From positions 1-6,830 of the forward strand of contig JAQBUS010000055.1 of NCBI GenBank assembly GCA_027623875.1: 6,830 bases of DNA, given 5' to 3'. This DNA is from Pseudomonadota bacterium (lineage in GTDB: Bacteria > Pseudomonadota > Alphaproteobacteria > Rhodobacterales > Rhodobacteraceae). Below are positions 1-6,767 of this stretch, one piece after another (the stretch's first letter is position 1; each line of letters opens with the position of its first letter). Below the pieces are notes generated by a model. It saw nothing but the letters and a program-made list of their open reading frames with translations. It had not been told where the DNA came from and searched no databases. The position numbers and the translations under genes were made by a program.

Positions 1-861
1 TGTTGCACTAAATTTTTCGATAATTTCGATCATGTTGGGTGGCGAAGCATCTTCTAGTAATATTGCTGTCGCTCCAAATCGTAATGGAAAAATAGCTAAT
101 CCCCCGAGGCCAAAAGTAAAGGCTAGTGGAGGTGATCCAACAAATATATCGTCTGGTACGACATTTATGATTTCTTTGGCATAACCATCCGCAATTATTA
201 GGAGGTCTCGATGAAAATGCATTGTTCCCTTTGGATCTCCTGTTGATCCAGAAGTAAAACCTATTAGAGCAACATCATCTTGCGATGTCTGAACAGCATC
301 AAAATGAACCGGTTTTTTAAGAGCTAAACGGTCGAAATCAGAGTCGTGGCCTGAGGTCCCATCAAAGCCAACTAACGTCTTTAAGAATTTGCTTGTTTGA
401 AGACACTTCTTTAATTCATTTATCAGGCGTACGTCGCACAGCGCAATGCTGATTTCGGCCTTAACGATATATTTTTCAAGTTCTGTCGCTCGCAGCATCG
501 GCATAGTATTGACTACAACGGCACCAGCCTTTGTTGCAGCCAACCAAACAGCCACCATAGCAGGATTGTTAGCAGATCTAATCAGGACCCGATTGCCCGG
601 TTGTAAACCAAAATCATCGACCAGAACGTGTGCTAGTTGATTTGTCCACTCAGCTAATTCTTTATAAGTACGCTGTCGGCCATTACCGATAAGCGCAATC
701 TTCTCACCGTGTCCCCGCGCAACTTGGGTGTCTGTCAATTCTATCGCAGCATTTAGTTGGTCAGGATATTTAAAGTTATCAAGAAGAAAGTCGGGCCATT
801 GCCCGACTGGCGGAAGATTGTCCCTTGAGAAACTGTCCGTGTGACTACTTTTTTTTAGCAT
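1..861 (-). CDS. Benzoate/2-aminobenzoate-type CoA ligase, N-terminal part (truncated by window edge)
   Basis: This is an open frame of 287 codons, starting at the ATG at 861-859 and running without a stop off the left edge, so the C-terminal half is missing. The product belongs to the adenylate-forming (ANL) family. The phosphate-binding loop FTSGSTGDPKGTMHFH is at residues 202-217, and the segment SPPLAFTFGLGG at 243-254 resembles benzoate- and 2-aminobenzoate-CoA ligases. Such enzymes use ATP to convert an aromatic acid, via an acyl-AMP, to its CoA thioester in the cytoplasm. A GGCGGAG Shine-Dalgarno lies 5 nt before the start, inside the end of the upstream dehydrogenase gene, and the gap between the genes is 2 nt. 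The adjoining aminobenzoyl-CoA monooxygenase points to 2-aminobenzoate as substrate (the abmG role in Azoarcus evansii). Benzoate or salicylate cannot be excluded, because the rest of the protein is not visible. Confidence 0.9.
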   Translation of the reverse strand, partial: MLKKSSHTDSFSRDNLPPVGQWPDFLLDNFKYPDQLNAAIELTDTQVARGHGEKIALIGNGRQRTYKELAEWTNQLAHVLVDDFGLQPGNRVLIRSANNPAMVAVWLAATKAGAVVVNTMPMLRATELEKYIVKAEISIALCDVRLINELKKCLQTSKFLKTLVGFDGTSGHDSDFDRLALKKPVHFDAVQTSQDDVALIGFTSGSTGDPKGTMHFHRDLLIIADGYAKEIINVVPDDIFVGSPPLAFTFGLGGLAIFPLRFGATAILLEDASPPNMIEIIEKFSAT

Positions 862-863
862 AG

Positions 864-2027
864 TCACTCCGCCTGAAATAAGTTAAGCGTTTGTCGAGCT
901 ATAATTAATTTTTGAACATCAGTTGCCCCTTCATATATACGAAGCGCTCGAATATCTCGGTATAGCTTTTCAACAGTTTCCTCTGATTTAACACCATCAC
1001 CACCATGAAGCTGAACCGCTTTATCTATAACCTGTTGGGCTTGTTCAGTTGAGAAAAGCTTCGCCATGGCTGCTTCACGTGTGACGCGGGGCGCCCCACT
1101 GTCTTTTGCCCACGCTGCACGATATGTCAGCAAAGCTGCAGCGTCTACGTCTAGAGCCATATCGGCAATATGCCCTTGAACCATCTGCATTTCAAATAGA
1201 GGGGCGCCCTGAACATGGCGAGTTGTTACACGCTTTAGAGATTCGTCAAGCGCTCTTCGGGAAAATCCAAGTGCTGCCGCTGCAACTGTTGAACGGAAGA
1301 TATCTAAAACTGCCATTGCAATCTTGAAACCTGAACCGCTCTCTCCAACCAATGCTGATCCTGGAATGCGGCAATCTGTAAACTTAAGTGAGGCTAACGG
1401 ATGCGGGGCCATAACTTTGAGACGTGAAGAGACCTGGAGACCAGGAGTATCTGCTGGGACCAGAAAAGTTGACAGCCCGCGGGCGCCAGGAGCCTCACCG
1501 GTCCGTGCAAAAACGGTATAGATATCGGCGATGCCGCCATTTGATATCCATGTTTTGTCACCATTAAGAATAAAACCATTTCCATCTGGAGTCGCGCTCA
1601 TTGTCGAATTGGCAACGTCAGAACCAGACTGTGGTTCAGTCAGTGCAAAGGCAGAAATCGCCTTGCCGGTTCGAGTTAGAGGAAGCCATTCTTGTTTCTG
1701 AGCCTGAGATCCAAAGAGTGAGATTACTCCTGTTCCCAATCCTTGCATTGCAAAGGAAAAATCGGCCAGCCCATCATGTCGCGCAAGAGTCTCGCGTATT
1801 AAACACAGGCTACGAACATCTAAGCTAGAGTTTGTGTCTGGATCTATTGCTGAATAAGAAAGGAACCCAGCGGCCCCTAGTTCGGAGACCAGTTCCCGGC
1901 ATGCAGCATCATTATTTTCATGGCTAATAGAGCCGAGTGACTTAGCCGCCCATTGATCAATTTCATGTGCTAATTTACGGTGACATTCCTCAAAAAAGGG
2001 CCAACTTAAAAAACTAATATCTGCCAT
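864..2027 (-). CDS. Acyl-CoA dehydrogenase family flavoprotein
   Basis: This 387-residue protein has the normal length of a complete acyl-CoA dehydrogenase, an FAD enzyme that oxidises the alpha-beta bond of acyl-CoA esters and passes electrons to electron-transfer flavoprotein. The first family signature, AFALTEPQSGSDVA, is at residues 126-139, with the flavin-contact segment KTWISNGG at 158-165. The C-terminal QLHGGDGV is at 339-346. The motif YEGATDVQKLIIAR (365-378) supplies the expected catalytic glutamate E366. The start ATG overlaps the hydratase stop by one base (TGATG), and AGGGG lies 6 nt upstream, which settles the start. In this operon it probably acts on the ring-reduced cyclic CoA ester or a later ring-opened intermediate rather than on fatty acids. 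That role is inferred from context, and the exact substrate cannot be read from the sequence. Confidence 0.93.
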   Translation of the reverse strand: MADISFLSWPFFEECHRKLAHEIDQWAAKSLGSISHENNDAACRELVSELGAAGFLSYSAIDPDTNSSLDVRSLCLIRETLARHDGLADFSFAMQGLGTGVISLFGSQAQKQEWLPLTRTGKAISAFALTEPQSGSDVANSTMSATPDGNGFILNGDKTWISNGGIADIYTVFARTGEAPGARGLSTFLVPADTPGLQVSSRLKVMAPHPLASLKFTDCRIPGSALVGESGSGFKIAMAVLDIFRSTVAAAALGFSRRALDESLKRVTTRHVQGAPLFEMQMVQGHIADMALDVDAAALLTYRAAWAKDSGAPRVTREAAMAKLFSTEQAQQVIDKAVQLHGGDGVKSEETVEKLYRDIRALRIYEGATDVQKLIIARQTLNLFQAE

Positions 2028-2833
2028 CAGTTGCCCCTAAAAATAGGTCGTTCTTTGGCGACAAAGGCCGCGTAAGCTCGTTTGAAGTCCTCTCCTTGCA
2101 TACAAATCGCCTGTGCCTGAGCCTCTGCCTCAATAGCTTGCTCAATGGACATAGCCCATTCCTGAGCTAACATAGTTTTAGTCATCATATTGGCAAAACT
2201 TGGACCTTCGGCAATCCGATTTGCTAGACTCAAGGCAGCTTCATTAAGTTCTTCTGATGAAACAATTTTATTATAAAAACCCCAAGAAAACCCTTCATCG
2301 GAACTCATGTTTCGACCAAGATAAAGTAGTTCAGCAGCTCTACCTTGACCAATTAAGCGTGGGAGTATAGCGCAAGCTCCCATGTCACATCCGGCTAACC
2401 CAACACGGTTAAAAAGGAAGGCCGTTTTGGCTTCCGGCGTCGCAATTCTTAGGTCAGATGCCATTGCGATTATTGCCCCAGCGCCCGCACAAACCCCATC
2501 GATAGCGGCTACTACTGGCTTCCCGCAATTTATCATGGCTTTAACTAAATCACCAGTCATGCGTGTAAATGATAGTAGATCCTTCATATTCATTTTTGTT
2601 AACGGACCAATTATTTCGTGGACATCACCCCCAGAAGAAAAGTTACCACCATTTGGTCCAAAGATAACGGCATTGATATCTTCTGCATGTCGCAAATCTA
2701 GGAACCAGTCTCGCAACTCGGCGTAACTTTCGAAACTAAGAGGGTTCTTTTTATCCGGGCGATAAAGGGACAAGTGGGCAACTTTCCCTTCTATTTCACA
2801 TTTAAAATGTTTAACGTTGGATCTCATTGTCAT
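2027..2833 (-). CDS. Enoyl-CoA hydratase/isomerase (crotonase) family protein
   Basis: This 268-residue crotonase-fold protein is of usual length. The first oxyanion-hole segment is NFSSGGDV at residues 64-71 and the second is CAGAGAIIA at 115-123, which together polarise the thioester carbonyl. In mitochondrial enoyl-CoA hydratase two glutamates activate water. By hand alignment the second is kept (E168 in GRAAELLYLG), but the first, normally within a PEI motif, is replaced by hydrophobic residues in FNRVGLAGCDMG (141-152). D150 lies close by. It may therefore not be a standard hydratase, and hydrolysis, isomerisation or ring opening of a cyclic CoA ester are possible. The ATG at 2833 is favoured over the in-frame ATG at 2827 because GGAGG sits 7 nt before it. 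The start overlaps the MarR stop by 4 nt (ATGA). The substrate is inferred only from the operon. Confidence 0.92.
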   Translation of the reverse strand: MTMRSNVKHFKCEIEGKVAHLSLYRPDKKNPLSFESYAELRDWFLDLRHAEDINAVIFGPNGGNFSSGGDVHEIIGPLTKMNMKDLLSFTRMTGDLVKAMINCGKPVVAAIDGVCAGAGAIIAMASDLRIATPEAKTAFLFNRVGLAGCDMGACAILPRLIGQGRAAELLYLGRNMSSDEGFSWGFYNKIVSSEELNEAALSLANRIAEGPSFANMMTKTMLAQEWAMSIEQAIEAEAQAQAICMQGEDFKRAYAAFVAKERPIFRGN

Positions 2834-3303
2834 TTTTCATCCTCCAGTGTTTTGTTAAGGTAGTCGAGGCGTTTAATAAAGCCTTTAACCTCTTCGAGGC
2901 TTATTCCCCCTAGTTTTTCATTAATCCAGGTCGTGTGTTCGCCAACTAAGTGTTCAAACATTTTTTCACCTTCTGATGTAAGTATTACGAGATGAGCACG
3001 TCTATCACCCGGCACTGACACTCGTTGAACCAACCCCTCAGAGTTCAGTCGATCGACAATTCCGGTTACATTTCCGTTAGACACTCGCAAAAGTCCTGAT
3101 ATTTCGCTCATTTTTAAACCTGACGGATATCGGGAAAGAGCGGCCATAACATCAAATCTTGGTAGCGTTGTTGAGTGTTTGTCACGAAAAAACCGACGTA
3201 ACTGATCCTCAATTAGGTTACTAGATTTGAGCAATTTCAACCAGAGCCTAAGTCTAGATTTGTCATTTGATTTATGTACTGCATCACCTTGCTTGAGGTT
3301 CAT
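2830..3303 (-). CDS. MarR-family transcriptional regulator
   Basis: This is a 157-residue winged helix-turn-helix regulator of typical MarR length. The helix-turn-helix region spans about residues 62-88 and includes the recognition segment RVSNGNVTGIVDRLNSEGLV (73-92). It is followed by the wing with the hallmark D-R-R at 100-102. The flanking helices (about 15-45 and 112-153) would form the dimer interface. The gene sits inside the catabolic operon, overlapping the SDR stop and the hydratase start by 4 nt each, and a strong GGAGGGGAG lies just before its start. MarR proteins in aromatic-degradation operons usually repress until an aromatic acid or its CoA thioester binds. Here an aminobenzoyl-CoA-type ligand is plausible but inferred. 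A palindrome within the operon promoter at 6433-6448 is the best candidate operator, which would make the operon autoregulated. Confidence 0.94.
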   Translation of the reverse strand: MNLKQGDAVHKSNDKSRLRLWLKLLKSSNLIEDQLRRFFRDKHSTTLPRFDVMAALSRYPSGLKMSEISGLLRVSNGNVTGIVDRLNSEGLVQRVSVPGDRRAHLVILTSEGEKMFEHLVGEHTTWINEKLGGISLEEVKGFIKRLDYLNKTLEDEK

Positions 3304-4043
3304 ATCTCCCCTCCGGATATGCTCAGTGTATGGCCGTTCACAGACCTCGCCCCCTCAGAACAAAGCCATAGTGCAGTCTGAGCCACTTCGTCAGCCTCAA
3401 TAAAACGTCCCTGCGGATTATTTGATATTAGAGCTTGGCGTGCTTCATTCGCTTGCAGCCCTGTCTTTGCAACAATATTATTAATAGACCTGTGCAACAT
3501 TGGTGTGTCGATAAAACCTGGGCATATGGCATTTACTGTAATTCCAGTTTGAGCCAATTCCACTGCAAGTGATCGCGTCAATCCAACAACAGCGTGTTTA
3601 GAGGCGCAATAACCCGATACATAAGGAAAACCCTTTAACCCAGCGGTTGATGAGATAGCGATCATTCTTCCCCAGCCTTCTTTGGTCATATCGGGCAGGG
3701 CTTCCTGCCAAACATTAAACACTCCAATTAAGTTAACATCAATAATTTCTTGCAAGTCAGCTCTTGTCATTTTGGAGAATGGTGCGCTTGCTGCAATACC
3801 TGCACTAGCAATAACCCCGGTTACAGGGCCTAGAGAGGCTCGTGCTGCGTTAAAAGCTTTGGTTACAGCGGAGTCATCACAAACATCGCATATCTGATAA
3901 TTTATTCCCAGAGAAACCAGTTTCTCTTTCGACCGCCCTAAGATTGTAACTCGAGCGCCAGAAGTAACAAAAAGCTTTGCAGTTACCTCACCAACACCAC
4001 TACTTCCGCCAGTTATTATTACATGCCTACCCTGCACACTCAT
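3300..4043 (-). CDS. SDR-family NAD(P)-dependent oxidoreductase
   Basis: This complete 247-residue classical short-chain dehydrogenase has the nucleotide-binding TGGSSGVG at residues 11-18 (T-G-x3-G-x-G). The catalytic set is N104, S132, Y145 and K149 (YCASK at 145-149), and P175-G176 contacts the cofactor. The structural NNAG motif is degenerate (A79-S-A-G82). The C-terminal SISGGEI resembles the FabG-like branch. It should oxidise or reduce a hydroxyl/keto group using NAD(P)(H) in the cytoplasm. Directly after the ring-hydroxylating/reducing enzyme, the likely substrate is the oxo or hydroxy group on the cyclic CoA ester, or a 3-hydroxyacyl-CoA formed by the hydratase. Both are inferences. 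Its start overlaps the stop of the upstream fusion gene by 4 nt, and AGGAAAGG precedes it at short spacing. Confidence 0.93.
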   Translation of the reverse strand: MSVQGRHVIITGGSSGVGEVTAKLFVTSGARVTILGRSKEKLVSLGINYQICDVCDDSAVTKAFNAARASLGPVTGVIASAGIAASAPFSKMTRADLQEIIDVNLIGVFNVWQEALPDMTKEGWGRMIAISSTAGLKGFPYVSGYCASKHAVVGLTRSLAVELAQTGITVNAICPGFIDTPMLHRSINNIVAKTGLQANEARQALISNNPQGRFIEADEVAQTALWLCSEGARSVNGHTLSISGGEI

Positions 4044-6337
4044 ACCTTTCCTATGGCCTCCACATTCCTATCAGAGAGGCGCCAAAGTTGATCTCGACCT
4101 GCTTCGTACGGCAACGGCCATTCCGAATGCCGGTCTCCTATCTCTGCTCCCTTACGTAATGTCCAATAAGGATCAGATAAGTGGCCACGCGCAATACATA
4201 CTAAATCTGCACGCCCTGCCATTAAAATTGAATTCGCATGGTCAGCTTCATAAATATTTCCAACAGCCATAGTTTTGAGGCCGGCCTCATTACGAATTCT
4301 ATCCGAAAATGGTGTTTGAAACATGCGGCCATAAACCGGTTTAGCGTCGATAGAGGTTTGACCAGCTGAAACATCAATAATATCAGCACCAGCAACAAAA
4401 AATAGTTTTGAAATTTTTACTGCTTCATCTGGTGTTACACCATCGCCTTCGACCCAATCGTGTGCCGATATACGAACCCCTAACGGCTTGTCTTTCGGCC
4501 AAGCAGAGCGCATTTCTTGGATAACCTCAAGAGGATATCTCATTCTGTTTTCTAATGAACCACCGTATTCATCTATACGCTTATTTGATAACGGTGATAT
4601 AAACGACGAGATTAGGTAACCATGCGCTGCATGAAGCTCAATCATGTCAAATCCTGCACGCTCAGCCATTTTGGTTGCGCTTATAAAATCAGCAGTTACA
4701 ATATCCATATCGGCGCGAGACATTTCTCGGGGTGTGGCGTTATCAGGAGACCAAGGGATTGGAGAGGCTGAAATCAATTCCCAATTGTCTTTTAATAAAG
4801 GCTTATCCATCCCTTCCCATCCTAATTTAGTCGATCCTTTGCGACCTGAATGGCCTATTTGACAGCACAACTTAGCGGATGTTTCTGAGTGAACAAAATG
4901 AGTCAGTTTTTTCCAAGCAGTCTCATGCTGATCGTCATATAGGCCGGGGCATCCTGGCGTAATTCGTCCATTAGCAGAAACGCAAGTCATTTCAGTGTAA
5001 ACAAGCCCTGCGCCCCCCTTTGCCCGTTCGCCATAGTGAATTAAGTGCCAGTCATTAGGAATTCCATGTAGGGCCTTATATTGAGCCATAGGAGAAACAA
5101 CTATACGATTTTTTAATAGCATGTCGCGTAATTTAAATGGAGCAAACATAGGGGCACGAGTTGGCGCATTTTCAGAAGCGCCTGCCTTAAGCTGAAACCA
5201 CCTTTCTGCTGTTTCTAAGGATTGAGCATCACGGAGCCGTAAATTTTCATGGCTAATCCTTTGAGACCTAGTCAGCAACGAATAGTTAAACTGTACCGGG
5301 TGTAGACCAATGTAACGCTGAATATCTTCAAACCATTCTAGCGAATTGCGCGCTGCTGATTGCAATCTCAAGACTTCAACGCGGCTCTCATCTTGGTATC
5401 TTTTAAATGATGCCAGTAAGGTAGGTTCCGTATGCAAATAATCGGCAAGAGCTATTGCGCTGTCAAAAGCCAGTCTGGTTCCTGAACCAATTGAAAAATG
5501 CGCTGTTGCAGATGCATCCCCTAAAAGTACAATATTTTCGTGGTACCATTGCTCACACAAAACACGCGGAAAGTTCATGAAAACTGCTGATCCGCGCAAA
5601 TGATCTGCATTAGATAATAATCTGTTTCCACCAAGATGAGCAGCAAAGACCGTCTCGCAAGTCTTTATAATATCGTCTTTACTCATTTCCTGAAACTTGA
5701 AATTGTTAAAGGTATCTTGAGAACATTCGACAATGAAGGTTGCTGTGTCCTTATCAAATTGGTAAATATGTGCCCACATCCAGCCAAACTCGGTTTTTTC
5801 GAATATAAACGTAAAAGCGTCGTTGAATTTTTGTTTTGTACCTAACCAAACAAACTTACATGACCGAACATCAATATCCGGCTTGAATACCGAGGCGTAT
5901 TCGTTTCTAGTTTGTGAATTTAATCCGTCTGTAGCGACCACTAAATCATAGTTTTTTTTGTAAGTCTCTACAGATAAAAATTCGGTATCAAATCTTAAGT
6001 CTATATTCAGAGAGCAAGCTCGTTCTTGAAGAAGGTTAAGCATTTTTTTTCGACCAATCCCAGCAAAGCCATGCCCGCCGGAGACAGAACGGACTCCGTT
6101 ATGTATTACAGCCATGTCATCCCAGTAGGAAAAATGATCACTTATGGCCTGTGCGCTTATTGGGTCATTTCTTCGCAGGCTTTCCAAAGCATCATCTGAC
6201 AACACAACACCCCAACCAAAAGTATCGTTTGGCCCATTTCTTTCAAAAACAGTAATATCATGAGTTGGATCTCGAAGTTTCATTGAGATTGAAAAGTAAA
6301 GGCCAGCAGGTCCTCCACCAAGGCAGGCTATGTGCAT
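4040..6337 (-). CDS. abmA: 2-aminobenzoyl-CoA monooxygenase/reductase-type fusion (flavin monooxygenase + old yellow enzyme)
   Basis: This 765-residue protein is a fusion of two flavoenzymes. Residues 1 to about 385 form a class A flavin monooxygenase: the FAD-binding GGGPAG is at 7-12, the ATDG motif at 135-138, and the second FAD motif GDASATAHFSIGSGT at 273-287. Residues from about 398 to 760 form an old-yellow-enzyme domain: KNRIVVSPMAQY is at 409-420, QIGHSGRKG at 493-501, and HAAHGYL at 569-575 supplies H569, H572 and Y574, with the family segment SNKRIDEYGGSLENR following at 584-598. This domain order is that of Azoarcus evansii 2-aminobenzoyl-CoA monooxygenase/reductase, which hydroxylates 2-aminobenzoyl-CoA at C5 and then reduces the ring. 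Databases often label homologues 'bifunctional salicylyl-CoA 5-hydroxylase/oxidoreductase', so the substrate could be salicylyl-CoA. It is the first gene of the operon. AAGGA lies 8 nt before the ATG. Confidence 0.92.
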   Translation of the reverse strand: MHIACLGGGPAGLYFSISMKLRDPTHDITVFERNGPNDTFGWGVVLSDDALESLRRNDPISAQAISDHFSYWDDMAVIHNGVRSVSGGHGFAGIGRKKMLNLLQERACSLNIDLRFDTEFLSVETYKKNYDLVVATDGLNSQTRNEYASVFKPDIDVRSCKFVWLGTKQKFNDAFTFIFEKTEFGWMWAHIYQFDKDTATFIVECSQDTFNNFKFQEMSKDDIIKTCETVFAAHLGGNRLLSNADHLRGSAVFMNFPRVLCEQWYHENIVLLGDASATAHFSIGSGTRLAFDSAIALADYLHTEPTLLASFKRYQDESRVEVLRLQSAARNSLEWFEDIQRYIGLHPVQFNYSLLTRSQRISHENLRLRDAQSLETAERWFQLKAGASENAPTRAPMFAPFKLRDMLLKNRIVVSPMAQYKALHGIPNDWHLIHYGERAKGGAGLVYTEMTCVSANGRITPGCPGLYDDQHETAWKKLTHFVHSETSAKLCCQIGHSGRKGSTKLGWEGMDKPLLKDNWELISASPIPWSPDNATPREMSRADMDIVTADFISATKMAERAGFDMIELHAAHGYLISSFISPLSNKRIDEYGGSLENRMRYPLEVIQEMRSAWPKDKPLGVRISAHDWVEGDGVTPDEAVKISKLFFVAGADIIDVSAGQTSIDAKPVYGRMFQTPFSDRIRNEAGLKTMAVGNIYEADHANSILMAGRADLVCIARGHLSDPYWTLRKGAEIGDRHSEWPLPYEAGRDQLWRLSDRNVEAIGKV

Positions 6338-6393
6338 TAAATTTTTCCTTTCAGCTTTACCCGAGCTATTTTGGATTTTTATCTGCCAAGTAG

Positions 6394-6409
6394 GGCAAAA
6401 TTTGTTGCC
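6394..6409. repeat. Short inverted repeat GGCAA-N6-TTGCC
   Basis: Perfect 5-bp arms are separated by 6 bp, just downstream of the candidate -10 box and therefore in the region of the transcription start or the early leader of the operon. It could be a second regulator site, but the arms are short and chance is a real alternative. Confidence 0.35.
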
Positions 6410-6422
6410 AAATATACTCTAA

Positions 6423-6451
6423 AACATAATGTAAGTGAAAGTTTACTTCAA
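6423..6451 (-). promoter_or_regulatory. Candidate sigma70-type promoter of the catabolic operon
   Basis: Read on the minus strand, TTGAAG (complement of 6446-6451) is followed after exactly 17 bp by TATGTT (complement of 6423-6428). Each box matches 4 of 6 consensus bases. It lies about 85 bp upstream of the first gene of the operon and is correctly oriented. The overlap with a palindrome supports its being a regulated promoter. It was picked by eye in AT-rich DNA, so a different start site is possible. Confidence 0.5.
6433..6448. promoter_or_regulatory. Candidate MarR operator palindrome
   Basis: The sequence AAGTGAAAGTTTACTT has 7-bp arms with one mismatched pair (G with T) around a 2-bp centre. 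The size and symmetry fit the 16-20 bp palindromes bound by MarR dimers. It overlaps the end of the candidate -35 box and fills most of the spacer of the operon promoter, where a bound repressor would block RNA polymerase. Assignment to the operon's own MarR protein is inferred from position and symmetry. Confidence 0.45.
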
Positions 6452-6595
6452 GTATATAATATCCTAGCTTAAAGCAAATATTTTATCTTTCTAACGCGTC
6501 TAAAGTGTTAATGCGGGCGTTAAGGAGTTAGGTTCTGGTGGGTGTTATCCAGAGATGTTTAGGATAAAATCTTTTAAAACAGGAAGGCTTCATGG

Positions 6596-6621
6596 TTAAA
6601 TATGTTATGAATTAAATATGT
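6596..6621 (+). repeat. Direct repeat of TTAAATATGT
   Basis: The 10-bp word TTAAATATGT occurs at 6596-6605 and again at 6612-6621, offset by 16 bp. The offset is not a whole number of helical turns. In such AT-rich sequence the repeat may be accidental. Confidence 0.35.
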
Positions 6622-6649
6622 GTTAAACTTTATAAGTAGTAATTTTTTT

Positions 6650-6674
6650 AGTAAGTTTTAATCAAAAACTTACT
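6650..6674. repeat. Perfect 10-bp-arm inverted repeat upstream of the binding-protein gene
   Basis: The arms AGTAAGTTTT (6650-6659) and AAAACTTACT (6665-6674) are perfectly complementary around the 5-nt loop AATCA. The stem is AT-rich and lies about 95 bp before the plus-strand start. On the plus strand a T-run comes before it rather than after, and reading the minus strand it is followed by A residues, so it does not look like an intrinsic terminator for either gene. A regulator binding site or a leader hairpin is more likely. Confidence 0.6.
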
Positions 6675-6755
6675 TAAGCTAAAAGAGACTTTCCTTTTCA
6701 ATAAAAAGGCCATAAACTGGGGGGCACTTAATTGTTGATAAATAAAAATTCCAAT

Positions 6756-6761
6756 AGGGGG
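6756..6761 (+). promoter_or_regulatory. Ribosome binding site of the right-hand gene
   Basis: AGGGGG lies 6 nt before the ATG at 6768, a strong Shine-Dalgarno at good spacing. It fixes the start of a gene of which only 21 codons are visible. Confidence 0.75.
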
Positions 6762-6767
6762 AAATAT

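Larger units (their letters stand above)
6338..6767. other. AT-rich divergent intergenic region
   Basis: This 430-bp stretch lies between the start of the minus-strand operon and the start of the plus-strand gene at 6768. It contains no convincing gene. Near the operon it holds a candidate promoter and operator. Further right it holds a direct repeat (6596-6621), a small palindrome ACTTtatAAGT (6627-6637), a perfect hairpin (6650-6674) and the ribosome binding site of the right-hand gene. No well-formed sigma70 promoter for the plus-strand gene could be picked with confidence, because the AT richness offers many weak -10-like boxes, such as TATAAG at 6631-6636. Confidence 0.8.

Noticed and set aside
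446..640. A 64-codon plus-strand open frame inside the left-hand ligase
   Set aside because: The minus strand here encodes a clear adenylate-forming ligase with its phosphate-binding loop nearby. The plus-strand frame shows no family motif and is a shadow.
2382..2726. A 114-codon plus-strand open frame opposite the hydratase gene
   Set aside because: It lies wholly antisense to a well-supported crotonase gene, has no recognisable motif, and is a by-product of that gene's codon pattern.
4040..6337. The monooxygenase as a simple salicylyl-CoA 5-hydroxylase
   Set aside because: A stand-alone hydroxylase of that kind would end near residue 400. This protein carries a full old-yellow-enzyme domain with its HAAHGYL motif, which matches the aminobenzoyl-CoA monooxygenase/reductase layout better, although the substrate itself is not proven.
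6511..6599. Short plus-strand frames in the intergenic region (ATG at 6511 and at 6555) as genes
   Set aside because: They encode only about 6 and 14 residues, lack good ribosome binding sites and have no recognisable content.
6650..6674. The perfect hairpin as an intrinsic terminator
   Set aside because: The stem is AT-rich, and no T-run follows it on either strand in the direction of reading. It also lies between two divergent gene starts, where no terminator is needed.
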